A stretch of DNA of 64,000 nt from Peribacillus frigoritolerans (GTDB taxonomy: Bacteria > Bacillota > Bacilli > Bacillales > DSM-1321): positions 4,258,778 through 4,322,777 of the forward strand of contig NZ_KV440950.1 of NCBI RefSeq assembly GCF_001636405.1, written 5' to 3'. Below, piece after piece: positions 1-9,816 of this stretch. The notes beneath the pieces were generated by a model. The model saw only the letters and a list, made by a program, of their open reading frames with translations, did not search any database and was not told the origin of the DNA. How positions within the stretch are numbered: position 1 is the stretch's first letter; each line of letters begins with the position of its first letter. The translations under genes were made by a program, and so were the position numbers.

Positions 1-3
1 GAT

Positions 4-1698
4 TTATTTCCCACGAATAGTTTTGTACTCCGGCTTCCACATGGATTCTGTTATTGCTTTTTCAATATCTGTTATATCCGCTTTCGCAATGCCTTCTTCA
101 ATGGCTGTCTTTGCCACTTCAATGGCTACAGATTTGGAAACCTCCTGCAATTGTTTGATTGAAGGGAGTAAAGAAGCACCAGGCTTACTGCTATCCGATA
201 ATCTTGAAACAGCAGATGAGGCTGCTGCAAGCATTCCCTTAGAGACTTTTGTTGCTTCTGCGACAATTGCACCAAGTCCAAGTCCTGGGAAAATATATGC
301 ATTATTAGATTGTCCGATTGAATAAATCACATCATTATAGTCAACATCATCAAACGGGCTTCCTGTCGCTATTAAGGCTTTACCTTGAGTCCACTTTATA
401 AGGTCTTCAGGAACAGCTTCCGCTAAGGAAGTCGGATTTGACATCGGCATAATTATAGGATGTTCCACGTGCTTTGCCATTTCTTTTACAACTTCTTCTG
501 AGAAAGCCCCTGTTTGACCAGAAGTACCGATTAAGATGGTTGGTTTAACCTTTTTTATTACCTCTAATAATGGAATAATTCCGACTTCATTGCGCTCCCA
601 GTCCTCGACTTCCTCAGCTTTCCGGCAATACGACTTTTGGAATTTCAAAACATCTGGAATGTCATCTATCAACAATCCACGATAATCGACGGCCCAAAAG
701 TTACCATATGCCTCTTCTCTGGAAACGCCATCTAGGATCATGGCTTCAACCATTTGATCAGCATTACCAATTCCTGCTGCACCTGGACCAAAAACAACAA
801 CCCTTTGTTCCTTTAAAGGAACACCAGTTACTTGTAAGGCAGACATTACGGCGGCTAGTGTTACTGCACCTGTACCTTGTATATCATCATTAAAAGTGAG
901 AATTTTTTCGCCATAATTATCGATTATATTTCGTGCATTTATATTCCCCAAGTCTTCCCAGTGAAGTAATGCCCTTGGGAAGAAGGCTTGAGACATTTTA
1001 ACAAATAAATCAATGAATTCGGTGTATTCATCACCGCGAACACGCCCAAACCTGTTACCAATATACAGTGGATCACTAATCAGGCTTTCATTGTCTGTCC
1101 CAACATCCAGGACAATAGGTAGCACCCTGCTTGGATCAATTCCCGCAGCTGCTGTGTAGACTGCCAATTTGCCAATGGCTATGTTAATTCCACCAACTCC
1201 CTGATCTCCGATTCCAAGAATACTTTCAGAATCTGTAACAACTATTAAATCGATATCATCAGATGAAAGGTCCAGGTTTATAAATGCATCTTCCATTCCC
1301 TCCATATTATCAATAGATAGGTAAAGACCTCCTGGACGGTGATATTCCTGGGAGTACTGTTGAATAGCCTCCCCTACAGTAGGTGTGTAAATGATCGGCA
1401 GTATTTCACTTAGATGGTCTTTAAGTAGCCGGTAAAACAGGACCACATTCCTATTAAATAAATCATATAACATTCCATTCTTCCGAATATTGCTCGGTTG
1501 AGTGGAGAATTGTTCATAAGCTCTTTTTACTTGTTCCTCAAGAGTAAGCACCTGGGATGGTAGCAAGCCTACCAATCCTAGCTCCTTTCTTTCTTCCTTA
1601 GTGAAAGCGACCCCTTTATTAATAAATGGGTTTGACAGAACACCTTTTCCTCTTAAAGTTGTATCCAAACCCGTTTTTGTCTTTTCATAAGCTGTCAT
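4..1698 (-). CDS. maeA: NAD-type malic enzyme
   Basis: 564-residue malic enzyme, which oxidatively decarboxylates L-malate to pyruvate and CO2 in the cytosol. Visible signatures are the N-terminal [10 protein letters not shown] block near residue 102, the [11 protein letters not shown] block near 268, a Rossmann-type [11 protein letters not shown] nucleotide loop, and MSNPTSLAE towards the C terminus. The length fits the long NAD-dependent class (about 560-580 residues), not the 410-residue YtsJ type. The ATG follows GAAGAGGGA at good spacing. The next genes upstream on the same strand are a MalR/MalK-like pair; in B. subtilis MalKR activates maeA, so MaeA rather than MalS is the better name, by context only. 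It has its own promoter region after the malR terminator. Confidence 0.85.
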   Translation of the reverse strand: MTAYEKTKTGLDTTLRGKGVLSNPFINKGVAFTKEERKELGLVGLLPSQVLTLEEQVKRAYEQFSTQPSNIRKNGMLYDLFNRNVVLFYRLLKDHLSEILPIIYTPTVGEAIQQYSQEYHRPGGLYLSIDNMEGMEDAFINLDLSSDDIDLIVVTDSESILGIGDQGVGGINIAIGKLAVYTAAAGIDPSRVLPIVLDVGTDNESLISDPLYIGNRFGRVRGDEYTEFIDLFVKMSQAFFPRALLHWEDLGNINARNIIDNYGEKILTFNDDIQGTGAVTLAAVMSALQVTGVPLKEQRVVVFGPGAAGIGNADQMVEAMILDGVSREEAYGNFWAVDYRGLLIDDIPDVLKFQKSYCRKAEEVEDWERNEVGIIPLLEVIKKVKPTILIGTSGQTGAFSEEVVKEMAKHVEHPIIMPMSNPTSLAEAVPEDLIKWTQGKALIATGSPFDDVDYNDVIYSIGQSNNAYIFPGLGLGAIVAEATKVSKGMLAAASSAVSRLSDSSKPGASLLPSIKQLQEVSKSVAIEVAKTAIEEGIAKADITDIEKAITESMWKPEYKTIRGK

Positions 1699-1754
1699 AG
1701 ACGTTCCCTCTTCCTAAAAATGTATATTTAAAAATGATCATTACCAGGCAATAG

Positions 1755-1776
1755 AGTATATTCTTCCCTGGGGAAG
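1755..1776 (-). promoter_or_regulatory. candidate malic enzyme promoter with palindrome
   Basis: On the minus strand a TATACT -10-like hexamer (1755-1760) lies about 60 bases before the malic enzyme start. Just upstream, at 1763-1776, is the palindrome CTTCCCTGGGGAAG with perfect 6-base arms. No convincing -35 hexamer is visible, which suits an activator-dependent promoter. Binding by MalR is inference. Confidence 0.35.
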
Positions 1777-1961
1777 TGTAATTACTAAAAGAAAACTGTA
1801 AAAAGGAAAATAAATATACAGTACAAAAATAATATTTCCTCATTACTGCTTATCTGTTCAATCTTGTGAAAAATTCATAAATAACTCAATCGCCAGTCTA
1901 TATCTTAGTAGTCATTTACGGAGGACACTAGCTTATTTAACTAATTTTAGTATTATGTAAT

Positions 1962-1993
1962 TAAAAAAAGTAAGCAGCACTTTGGCTGCTTAC
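1962..1993 (-). terminator. rho-independent terminator of malKR
   Basis: Perfect 9-bp stem GTAAGCAGC/GCTGCTTAC (1970-1978 with 1985-1993), followed on the minus strand by a T7 run. It overlaps the malR stop codon and separates the two-component operon from the malic enzyme gene. Confidence 0.85.
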
Positions 1994-2697
1994 AGATAAC
2001 GTTGAATAATATGGCTCTTTTCATCATTAAATTTGTGTTGGGAGACTGGTCGGCCTACAGTTCCATAGATTACCTTAACATCAAGGACACCGATATCCTT
2101 CATGAATTTTAAATATTTCCTTACTGATACCCTGGATATACCCGCCACATTTACGACTTCCTCTGTTGAAAAGGGAGAATTTTTAAATACCTGTATCACG
2201 TTCCATATAATCTTTAAGGTGTCTTGTGATAATCCTTTCGGTAATTCCTCTGGTAAATGAATTTCTTCTTGATGCAAAATTCGATAATCCAATTCTTCTT
2301 GATTTAGCATATTTTTATCTTGAATAAAATCTGATTTGTTCCGATATGCTGATAAGGCCGCGTTAAAACGGTCAAATTCAAACGGCTTAATTAAATAATC
2401 AACAGCACCTAGTCTTAATGCTTTCTGAATCCTCTCAATGTCCGACGCAGCAGAAATGACAATAACATCTATCTCTTTTTCACTTTCTCGAATTTGCGAG
2501 AGTAAATCGAGTCCATTTTTCCCAGGCATGAAAATGTCTAATAGAACTAACCCTATTCTTTGAACTTCCAATACATTCAGAGCTTGATCCACTGAGGAAC
2601 AGACAGCAGCTAATTCGTAGCCATCGACTTGATTCAAATAGCGCTTATTGAACTCTGCAACCATCGGGTCATCTTCTACGATCATTACCTTAATCAT
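1990..2697 (-). CDS. malR: response regulator, CitB/DcuR family (MalR-like)
   Basis: 235-residue transcriptional response regulator. The N-terminal receiver domain has the acidic pair E8/D9/D10, phospho-acceptor D54 in LVLLDIFMPG, and the conserved lysine in YLIKPF near 105. The C-terminal part carries a helix-turn-helix of the CitB/DcuR type (TEEVVNVAGISRVSVRKYLKFM). In B. subtilis the MalK/MalR pair senses extracellular malate and activates malate uptake and malic enzyme genes. The stop of the upstream kinase gene and the ATG here are one base apart, so the two are co-transcribed and probably translationally coupled. The malic enzyme gene next door supports the assignment. Confidence 0.85.
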   Translation of the reverse strand: MIKVMIVEDDPMVAEFNKRYLNQVDGYELAAVCSSVDQALNVLEVQRIGLVLLDIFMPGKNGLDLLSQIRESEKEIDVIVISAASDIERIQKALRLGAVDYLIKPFEFDRFNAALSAYRNKSDFIQDKNMLNQEELDYRILHQEEIHLPEELPKGLSQDTLKIIWNVIQVFKNSPFSTEEVVNVAGISRVSVRKYLKFMKDIGVLDVKVIYGTVGRPVSQHKFNDEKSHIIQRYL

Positions 2698-2698
2698 C

Positions 2699-4294
2699 CT
2701 ACATCATCCTTGCTTTGTATGGTATATAAACCACAAACGTTGTTTCTTGACCTTCTTTTGAACTAATATTGAGATCTCCTCCTAGCTTATCCAGGCTTGC
2801 CTTAACTAAATATAAACCAATCCCCCTGTCCTCTCCTTTTGTTGTATATCCTTTTTGAAGGATATGATTAAGATTGGCATCAGATATTCCCTGTCCAGTA
2901 TCATGAACTTCAATAGTTAAAATATCATCTGCATAATCAAACTTTAATTCAATTCGTTTAACGGGCCTTTTTTCTACTGCTTCTATAGCATTGTCAATCA
3001 AATTTCCTATTATCGTAATTAGCTCATGAGTAATAGCTGCATTTTCTGGTTCGGGCAATTGAAAGTCAGAGGATAATGCCAGCTTAGCACCTGCTTCCCT
3101 TGCATAACTTAGTTTTCCAATTAAAAAACCGGCTAGTACTGGATCTTTAACGGTTTTGGTAATAAAGCCAATCTCGTTTTCTCTGTGGTCAACAAGATCA
3201 CTAATATATGCTGCAAGCTGATCATAATAATGCATATGCACCATACCAAGTATTACATGAAGTTTGTTCATGAATTCGTGCGACTGGGCCCTTAACGATT
3301 CAGCATATAAGCGGACTCCAGTCAGCTGTTCCGCCAGCAGATGTATTTCTGTTTTATCACGAAATGTAGCCACGGCCCCTACGATTTCATCCTTCACAAA
3401 TACTGGGACCCTATTCACTAGTAAGACACTATCTTTTAAATCCTGCTCTTTATCTAATTCGACTTTTCCGGTCTCCAGGATTCTATCCAGGTTTGAGTCA
3501 GGCATATAACTAGTTACCTTTTTACCCGTTGGATTTTCATTAATGCCCGCTTTCTTAAATATCTTTAAAGCTGCTTTGTTTACGAGAGTAATGGTTGAAC
3601 TCTGATCTACCGCTATGATTCCCTCTCGAACTGATTGTAAAATGGCATTTCGCTCTTTTAAAACCTTCGCAATAGCAAAAGGTTCCAGCCCAAATAATAT
3701 TTTCTTAATATACCTTGCCAAAAGTATTGCGCCGGCAATTCCGGTTAATATTCCAAAAACGGTTCCTACATAAATATTAAAACGGCTTTTTAAAACAGCT
3801 TCATTAACTTTTTGAAGGGAAATACCGACCACCACGGCTCCAATTTGATTATCCTCTGAATTATAAACAGGGGTGAAAGAACGCAAAGACCTACCTAAAG
3901 TTCCTTTGGAAATAGAAATGTGCTCTCTACCTCTTAACACATCTTTCTCATCCCCTCCAACAAATTTTTTTCCTATTTTACTTGGATCGGGGTGAGTTTT
4001 CCGAATTCCATTATTATCGATTATTACTACAAATTCTACATCTGTCGATTTTTTTATCCTATTGGTAAATTGCTGAACTTCCTGATTGTTCTCACTTCCA
4101 CTTAACGTTTCGATTACAAGCGGGGTTTGTGCTGCCATGCGTGCTACGTTTACTGCTTTTTCAGTCTGGCTCTTTTCTATAGTATCTGCAACTGTTTGGC
4201 TAATGAGAATATCTGTAATGAATAATGAGAGGGCTACCACCCCACACACCAGTATCATAATAGTAAACTGTAGACTCCATTTACCTTTCTTCAC
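2699..4294 (-). CDS. malK: malate-type sensor histidine kinase (DcuS/CitA family, MalK-like)
   Basis: Membrane sensor kinase of about 531 residues. It has an N-terminal transmembrane helix (LQFTIMILVCGVVALSLFI), an extracytoplasmic PAS-like ligand domain with the FVVIIDNNGIRKTHPDP motif, a second membrane segment (FGILTGIAGAILLARY), a cytoplasmic PAS domain, a dimerisation histidine in SHEFMNKLHV and a C-terminal ATPase domain with N (NLIDNAIEAV) and G boxes (DTGQGIS, GIGLYLV). I place the start at GTG 4294, because AAAGAGGTG lies properly upstream and the protein then begins VKKGKWSLQF; this gives a length close to B. subtilis MalK. An in-frame ATG at 4381 would add 29 residues of unconvincing sequence. 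The ligand is inferred from the neighbouring malic enzyme gene. Confidence 0.82.
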   Translation of the reverse strand: MKKGKWSLQFTIMILVCGVVALSLFITDILISQTVADTIEKSQTEKAVNVARMAAQTPLVIETLSGSENNQEVQQFTNRIKKSTDVEFVVIIDNNGIRKTHPDPSKIGKKFVGGDEKDVLRGREHISISKGTLGRSLRSFTPVYNSEDNQIGAVVVGISLQKVNEAVLKSRFNIYVGTVFGILTGIAGAILLARYIKKILFGLEPFAIAKVLKERNAILQSVREGIIAVDQSSTITLVNKAALKIFKKAGINENPTGKKVTSYMPDSNLDRILETGKVELDKEQDLKDSVLLVNRVPVFVKDEIVGAVATFRDKTEIHLLAEQLTGVRLYAESLRAQSHEFMNKLHVILGMVHMHYYDQLAAYISDLVDHRENEIGFITKTVKDPVLAGFLIGKLSYAREAGAKLALSSDFQLPEPENAAITHELITIIGNLIDNAIEAVEKRPVKRIELKFDYADDILTIEVHDTGQGISDANLNHILQKGYTTKGEDRGIGLYLVKASLDKLGGDLNISSKEGQETTFVVYIPYKARMM

Positions 4295-5050
4295 TTCTAC
4301 ACACCTCTTTGGTCTAAAAACTCTATTAACTTTAAGGGATACTTTTATGTTAAGTATGTTCATTTTGCTTACATCAGACAATTATTCGGTACTGTATCAA
4401 GTTCAAAAAGGTAGCCAAGTGCTTTAAATCAATTAAGAGAAGATATATAACCTAACCATTTGCTAATGGTATCCTTAAAAAACACTGATTCAACCGCAAT
4501 ATTTTCCAAATAATAAAACAGACTATACCTTCGTAGGCTTGGATATAAATTAATTATTCCCCTTTAATGTCTTAACCCCAACTTACCTCGATAGTTCAAT
4601 ATAAGTAATATTTTTGCTATACTCCTCCTGCACCAAGGTTAAATCCACAAGTTTTCTATTAGTATTATGCAGTTCATAAGAAGTTTAGCGGAATATCCCA
4701 GCAATTCTTACAATGCTCGAAGTTACTATGATTTTCTTATTTAACCTTTCCAATTAGTTACTATTTAATTTTCAAAAATACAGCTGTCTACCATCTTTTA
4801 TCTCCATGTTTCCGTATATCTAAAATCGACATGTTTAAAACAGGAGGAATGATTAAAATACCGCATTTTCAACAGATTTCAAATAAACAAAGTAATAAAG
4901 AGAGTACTCAAGGTTCCCGATTGATTTTTTATCTTCTACCCTATCTAGACTTTTTGACCAAAAAGAGTCGTCATTTTCTTTAGTATGGAAACATGTTTAA
5001 GGTACTACCAAAAAACCCTTTCGATATTCAAACAATGCCCCAGATAAAGA
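4295..5050. other. AT-rich intergenic region, no supported gene
   Basis: About 750 bases between the malK start and the prfC terminator. It is AT-rich and should hold the malKR promoter. I see no convincing coding region, RNA gene or repeat. A 44-codon plus-strand frame at 4849-4983 starts directly against an AGGAGG and is not supported. Confidence 0.5.
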
Positions 5051-5080
5051 AAAAAAGCCCGTGTATATAACACGGGCTTT
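5051..5080 (-). terminator. terminator after prfC
   Basis: Hairpin AAAGCCCGTG...CACGGGCTTT with A/T-rich tails on both sides, directly after the prfC stop on the minus strand. Confidence 0.85.
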
Positions 5081-5085
5081 CTTCT

Positions 5086-6660
5086 TTATTTCAAATCCAT
5101 TGGATTATATAATTCCACGTCAGGATTTTTATCTTGGAACCAACGAAGTGCAAACTCATTTTCAAATAAGAATGCATATTTATCAAACCGGTCCTTAACA
5201 AGGATGCTTCTTGAGCTATGAAGATTTTCATCAAGTTTTTCATCTTCAGCCCAGCGTGTAATCTTGCTGCCCATGCGCTCCATCACGACTTCAACATTGT
5301 ACTCGTTCCTCATTCGATGCTCGAATACTTCAAATTGAAGCTGCCCAACCGCACCAAGCAGATATTCTTCCATCCTAACCGTTTTGAAGAGCTGAATTGC
5401 CCCTTCTTGTACAAGTTGGTTAATACCTTTATGGAAATGTTTCTGTTTCATGACGTTTTTAGCTGTTACCCTCATGAATAGTTCCGGCGTAAACTGAGGC
5501 AGCCTTTCAAACTGAAACATGTCTTTGCTTGTGGTAATCGTATCGCCAATTTGGTAATTACCAGTATCATATAAACCGATGATATCTCCGCTTACCGCTT
5601 CATTTACAGTGTTTCGATCATCAGCCATGAATTGGGTAGAGGAAGAAAGGTTGATCGGTTTCCCTGTCCTGCTCAAGTTGACGCTCATTCCACGCTCGAA
5701 TTTACCGGAGCAAATGCGAAGGAAGGCGATTCGGTCACGGTGTTTTGGGTTCATGTTCGCCTGGATTTTGAAAATGAAACCGGAAAAATCATTGCTGACA
5801 GGATCCATTTCACCTGATGTTGTCATCCGTGCTTGTGGAGCTGGTGCAAACTTCAGATAAGCATCCAAAAACGTCTGAACACCGAATGTCGTTAAAGCAC
5901 TTCCGAAAAATACAGGACTAAGTTTTCCATTCGCAATGTTTTCTTCAGAGAATTGGTTACCCGCTTCCGTCAACAGCATGATTTCTTCCAAAGTTTGCTC
6001 ATATAGCTGGGAATCCTTAAGTTTATGATCCACTTCGAGTTCTCCATCTTCATTCAACGGAAGGAAACGCTCTTCCCCTTCAGTTTTGAACTGTTCAATC
6101 CGATTGTTGAACCTGTCGTAAATGCCCACGAAGTCTTTTCCCATCCCGATTGGCCAGTTCATTGGATATGTTTCTATTCCTAATACCTCTTCAAGTTCGG
6201 CAAGCAATTCTAGCGGCGTTTTACCTTGTCGGTCCATTTTATTGATAAAAGTGAAAATCGGTATCCCCCTCATCCGGCATACTTTGAATAATTTAACCGT
6301 TTGATCCTCGATACCTTTTGCCGAGTCGATGATCATCACGGCGCTATCAACAGCCATCAGTGTACGATATGTGTCTTCACTGAAATCTTGGTGGCCCGGT
6401 GTATCGAGAATATTGACACGGAAGTCATCATAATCGAATTGCATGACTGAGGATGTAACGGAAATTCCCCGTTGCTTTTCAATTTCCATCCAGTCACTGG
6501 TTGCATACTTCCCTGTTTTTCTAGCTTTAACTGTTCCGGCATCGCGGATCGCACCGCCAAACAGCAATAATTTTTCTGTCAAAGTCGTTTTCCCGGCATC
6601 CGGGTGAGAGATGATTGCGAAGGTCCTTCGGGATTGAACCTCGTCTTTTAAATTAGTCAT
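5086..6660 (-). CDS. prfC: peptide chain release factor 3
   Basis: 524-residue translational GTPase RF3, which recycles RF1/RF2 from the ribosome after peptide release. The G domain shows the P-loop [13 protein letters not shown] (residues 18-30), the G2/G3 region [13 protein letters not shown] and [14 protein letters not shown], and G4 NKMDRQG. An elongation-factor domain II and RF3-specific C-terminal domain follow, ending near the residues [13 protein letters not shown]. Full length for the family. The ATG follows GAAAGGA. It is a single-gene unit with its own terminator. RF3 is absent from B. subtilis 168 but present in many other Bacillaceae. Confidence 0.95.
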   Translation of the reverse strand: MTNLKDEVQSRRTFAIISHPDAGKTTLTEKLLLFGGAIRDAGTVKARKTGKYATSDWMEIEKQRGISVTSSVMQFDYDDFRVNILDTPGHQDFSEDTYRTLMAVDSAVMIIDSAKGIEDQTVKLFKVCRMRGIPIFTFINKMDRQGKTPLELLAELEEVLGIETYPMNWPIGMGKDFVGIYDRFNNRIEQFKTEGEERFLPLNEDGELEVDHKLKDSQLYEQTLEEIMLLTEAGNQFSEENIANGKLSPVFFGSALTTFGVQTFLDAYLKFAPAPQARMTTSGEMDPVSNDFSGFIFKIQANMNPKHRDRIAFLRICSGKFERGMSVNLSRTGKPINLSSSTQFMADDRNTVNEAVSGDIIGLYDTGNYQIGDTITTSKDMFQFERLPQFTPELFMRVTAKNVMKQKHFHKGINQLVQEGAIQLFKTVRMEEYLLGAVGQLQFEVFEHRMRNEYNVEVVMERMGSKITRWAEDEKLDENLHSSRSILVKDRFDKYAFLFENEFALRWFQDKNPDVELYNPMDLK

Positions 6661-6993
6661 AATATGTTCCTTTCATTATTGGAGTCATCAATAAAAAAAT
6701 TTATAGGAGGATTACTGTATTTTTCACATTGGAATGGCAACCTTTCTTTGTATGCAAAAATCCTGATCATACACAATATATGTAAGAAGAAATATATCAT
6801 AAGGCTTAAGCATTGGCTACTCAGCATTCATTTCAATCAACCTTTCTATTTTAACACGATATGAAGGAAAGATGTAGAGGTGAATGAAACACCCATTAGG
6901 GGATTTGTTCAGATGGCAAAACAAAGGACGCTTAATCAGCGCCCCTTATCTTGATCCATATGATTACCGTTCATTTATTCATGGTTTATTTAT
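6661..6993. other. prfC upstream region with minus-strand hairpin
   Basis: AT-rich stretch holding the prfC promoter region. At 6926-6946 a minus-strand hairpin (GGGCGCT...AGCGTCC followed by TTTGTTTT) looks like a terminator for the short gene starting at 7107. Nothing else is supported. Confidence 0.45.
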
Positions 6994-7107
6994 TTACCTT
7001 GCAGTTTTTAACGATTTTTGATTCCGCTTGTTCTTCCAGCGTTTTTTTACTTCCTTGAATATGATTGGAGCAGCAAAAATGAGAGCCCTTTTTAATAATT
7101 TCTTCAT
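6994..7107 (-). CDS. small basic hydrophobic protein, 37 residues
   Basis: Short frame encoding a peptide that starts MKKLLKRALIFAAPIIFKEV and continues with a strongly basic tail (KKRWKNKRNQKSLKTAR). It has an amphipathic or membrane-surface helix followed by a cationic tail, a common make-up for small Bacillus proteins. AAAGGA lies about 10 bases before the ATG, and a terminator-like hairpin follows 45 bases after the stop. An overlapping frame from ATG 7114 to 6986 (42 codons, with two Cys) uses the same ribosome binding site, but its composition looks less like a real protein. Function unknown. Confidence 0.4.
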   Translation of the reverse strand: MKKLLKRALIFAAPIIFKEVKKRWKNKRNQKSLKTAR

Positions 7108-7419
7108 TTTTCATCAGTCCTTTCTTTCTTATCCTATACCCGATTATTTTCTCAGAAAACTTTAATGCCAACTTGTTTTCCTGTTTTCAGCCATAAAGCC
7201 ATTCCATGATTGACATGGAATCCCCAGTCAAATTTCAATCAAGGAAAATCCCGCGCGACAATATCGTTATATTTCCCCATATAAAACCTGTCTAATATTA
7301 TTTTCCCCAAATGGGAATGTATAAATTACTTCCATTTGTTTTATCCTTTATAAAGGTGGGTATATACTAAAAAATTGGAAATTGCTTCAGAGGTTATTGT
7401 AGTAATTTTCCCTGTAGGC

Positions 7420-7489
7420 TTTCACATATTATCCAGCATCGTCGTATGATAATTTTAACTTGAATGAGGGTGCTGGATAATGTGTGAAA
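7420..7489. promoter_or_regulatory. cold-shock gene promoter inside a long inverted repeat
   Basis: Arms 7420-7438 and 7471-7489 are complementary over 19 positions with a single G-T pair, separated by 32 bases. TTCACA (7421-7426) and TATGAT (7445-7450), 18 bases apart, form a plausible sigma-A promoter inside this structure. The left arm therefore overlaps the -35 region and the right arm falls in the 5' leader of the cold-shock mRNA. Confidence 0.5.
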
Positions 7490-7556
7490 TTGATTTTTCC
7501 ATCTAGGTAAAATCATCACCATTAATATTTTTTAACTTTTTAGGAGGATTCATCGA

Positions 7557-7760
7557 ATGACAGTAACAGGTAAAGTGAAATGGTTCAATAGTGACAAAGG
7601 ATTTGGTTTTATCGAAGTACCAAACGGAGATGATGTTTTCGTACATTTTTCCGCCATTCAAGGAGAAGGTTACAAAAGCCTTGATGAAGGTCAAGTGGTT
7701 GAATTTGAGATCGAAGAAGGAAACCGCGGACCTCAAGCCAAAAACGTCGTAAAACTCTAA
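7557..7760 (+). CDS. cold-shock protein, CspB family
   Basis: 67-residue single-stranded nucleic-acid-binding cold-shock protein. RNP1 (KGFGFIEV) and RNP2 ([10 protein letters not shown]) are both present, and the length is normal for the family. It acts as an RNA chaperone on mRNA in the cytoplasm. The start follows TAGGAGGATTCATCGA. The 5' leader is about 100 bases, as is typical of cold-inducible csp mRNAs. A second csp gene is at 45638-45838. The paralogue (CspB, CspC or CspD) cannot be decided from sequence alone. Confidence 0.92.
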   Translation: MTVTGKVKWFNSDKGFGFIEVPNGDDVFVHFSAIQGEGYKSLDEGQVVEFEIEEGNRGPQAKNVVKL

Positions 7761-7796
7761 AGCATAGATACACAAACATAATTGATAGGCAATGCA

Positions 7797-7829
7797 AAAG
7801 GATGCCGCCCATATCGGGCGGCATCCTTT
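7797..7829. terminator. bidirectional terminator
   Basis: Perfect 14-bp stem AAAGGATGCCGCCC/GGGCGGCATCCTTT with a 5-base loop, between the convergent csp gene and the ABC permease gene. Confidence 0.9.
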
Positions 7830-7848
7830 CCTTTGCGAAATATTCACG

Positions 7849-9816
7849 TTATTTTTCATTAAAATGATCCAAAATGAAATCGGGAACATGTTCGCCAGAA
7901 AAACTCTTGATGTCCACATCCCTGCTTTCTTTATAATAAAAGGCAGCTGAATACTCCCCGCTCCAATCAATTTGGGCATTATCAATCGCTGTCTCGATTT
8001 CAGAAGCGGTCTTAATTTTCAAGCGATTTGGCTGTTGTTCAATCTGCTGTGCAAGTTCACTTTCAGAATTCGTATGATAAATTTTCGAATCGGACTTCGC
8101 AACCAGGATATAAGAAATATCATCAGCCATTAACCGCGCTTGTTCCGATTGTCCGGTACTCACCATCCATTCTGAAAACTGAGGATATGAAGAGTCCCAA
8201 TTCATATAAATGGTTTTGTTATTATTCAAAAGAATCTCTATGGAGGCATAATCTCCAAAAGAAGAAGTCATTTGTGCGAACGATTGATTATTCAGGTCCT
8301 CCGACAATGCCTTAACTGCAGCTTCCAGCTGTTGACGGTCCGTAATCGTTATGGATTTGTCCACTTGGCCGCTCGCCGTTATCTTGATTTTAGAAACGTC
8401 TTGAGCGGAAACATTCAATACCTGATTAACCATTTTTTTATATTCATTCGACTCATATATTTTCGCCAATAGTGGCATGTAGGAGTCGTAATTCTGCAAA
8501 TGATACTCTCTTGCTAACCGTTTTCCATTCTTGAGTTCATACATCAGAAATACGGATTGACCATCATTCCATTCACCAATTGAAACCTTTTTACCCTTAT
8601 CGATGATTTCCTGATGCAATAACCTGATCGCTTCAATATTTTCCTTCTCTTTAAGATAATTGGAAGCATTATTCGACGTGTCATCGCCTTCAAAAAATAT
8701 AGGAGAATCACCCATATAAATTTGGCTAATCATCTTTTCATCGGGAATCTTGGTCTTATACTGCAGGGGATCTATTTTTATAATGAGTGCCAGCACAATG
8801 ACAGCCGCTATAAACGCTACATAACCTTTCAGGTTGACCCGTATTCGCCAAGTCTTTTGCAGGACGATTTCCCCTAAATAATATCCAAGCAAAGAACCGA
8901 CGGCATATCCGAAAAAAATCCACCCAGGTTCGCCTGTCGTTTCGCTAAAATAAAGCCCTGCAAACAGCATCATGCATAATGTCAGGCCGAATTTAAACAC
9001 TGGCTTAATCTTCGGGTAAACAAATGCCTGCGACACATGCTCCAGCTTTCTCCTCTCATAGAGAAAAAGAGAGCTGATCAGAAATAGAAAGGTTAATATA
9101 CTATAAATTAATGTATTAATAGAGAAGAAAGTGATTTTTTCCATCTCCGTTGCTGCTAATAATGGGGAGATGCCATTCATATTGGCACTTAGATAATACT
9201 CTGCAGAAAATCCTGCTATCAAAAATTTCACATTAGCTGCAAACAATACAAAAAGCCCCACCGGCAAAGTAAGAAAAATATAGGTCAGCACTCCTTGAAA
9301 GGCTGATAATCCCGTAACCATTCCAAGTAAAACGGCAACGGAAAAGATCAAAGCTTCCAAAATAAATGTTGTCCCCATCCAAGACCATATATCCGTCATG
9401 GTATATAGCCGTTCTATATCAATTGCCGAGTGAAATAATATCAATATTGAACCTGTAAGTAAAATCGGCAAACCCATGAAGCCAATTCCCGTTCCAATCA
9501 TATGAGCGTAGATGCTGCGTCTCGTAATCGGTAAACTATGAATGAAGTCTGAGGCCTGTTTCATTTGTAAAAACCGAAAAAGGAAGATGGCAAGTAATAC
9601 TGGAATAACGATGACCAAAACAAACTGTATCATCTGCTGACAGGAAAAAAGGTTTTCGAATTCCACATATTCATTGTTCCCATTCAAGATAATCGCTAAC
9701 ATTTCCAGAGGCAGCGCAAATATGAGGCCTACAAGATATAGAAAACCAATCCAGCCAGTACTTCTGAAAATATAGATAATCAGTTCCCTATTAAACCAGG
9801 TTATTCTGGATGACAT
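7849..9816 (-). CDS. ABC transporter permease of a YtrB-like exporter
   Basis: Membrane protein of about 655 residues. An N-terminal block of roughly six hydrophobic segments (ABC-2 type, starting YIFRSTGWIGFLYLVGLIF) is followed by two to three further segments around 310-370. A large soluble C-terminal region of about 280 residues follows, with a repeated ITITDRQQLE/SKIYHTNSESEL-type fold. I choose ATG 9816 (MSSRITWFNREL) because GGGGGAT lies upstream; this overlaps the end of the ATPase gene by 26 bases, a sign of coupling. It is last in the operon GntR regulator-ATPase-permease. It resembles the ytr operon of B. subtilis, induced by cell-wall antibiotics, but has one long permease instead of YtrC plus YtrD. 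The substrate is unknown. Confidence 0.75.
   Translation of the reverse strand: MSSRITWFNRELIIYIFRSTGWIGFLYLVGLIFALPLEMLAIILNGNNEYVEFENLFSCQQMIQFVLVIVIPVLLAIFLFRFLQMKQASDFIHSLPITRRSIYAHMIGTGIGFMGLPILLTGSILILFHSAIDIERLYTMTDIWSWMGTTFILEALIFSVAVLLGMVTGLSAFQGVLTYIFLTLPVGLFVLFAANVKFLIAGFSAEYYLSANMNGISPLLAATEMEKITFFSINTLIYSILTFLFLISSLFLYERRKLEHVSQAFVYPKIKPVFKFGLTLCMMLFAGLYFSETTGEPGWIFFGYAVGSLLGYYLGEIVLQKTWRIRVNLKGYVAFIAAVIVLALIIKIDPLQYKTKIPDEKMISQIYMGDSPIFFEGDDTSNNASNYLKEKENIEAIRLLHQEIIDKGKKVSIGEWNDGQSVFLMYELKNGKRLAREYHLQNYDSYMPLLAKIYESNEYKKMVNQVLNVSAQDVSKIKITASGQVDKSITITDRQQLEAAVKALSEDLNNQSFAQMTSSFGDYASIEILLNNNKTIYMNWDSSYPQFSEWMVSTGQSEQARLMADDISYILVAKSDSKIYHTNSESELAQQIEQQPNRLKIKTASEIETAIDNAQIDWSGEYSAAFYYKESRDVDIKSFSGEHVPDFILDHFNEK

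Noticed and set aside
4849-4983. 44-codon plus-strand frame after AGGAGG
   Set aside because: The AGGAGG is only one base from the ATG, the product is low-complexity and polar, and there is no promoter or terminator to match.
7503-7985. 160-codon minus-strand frame opposite the cold-shock gene
   Set aside because: It covers csp and the bidirectional terminator in antisense, has no ribosome binding site and has atypical composition.
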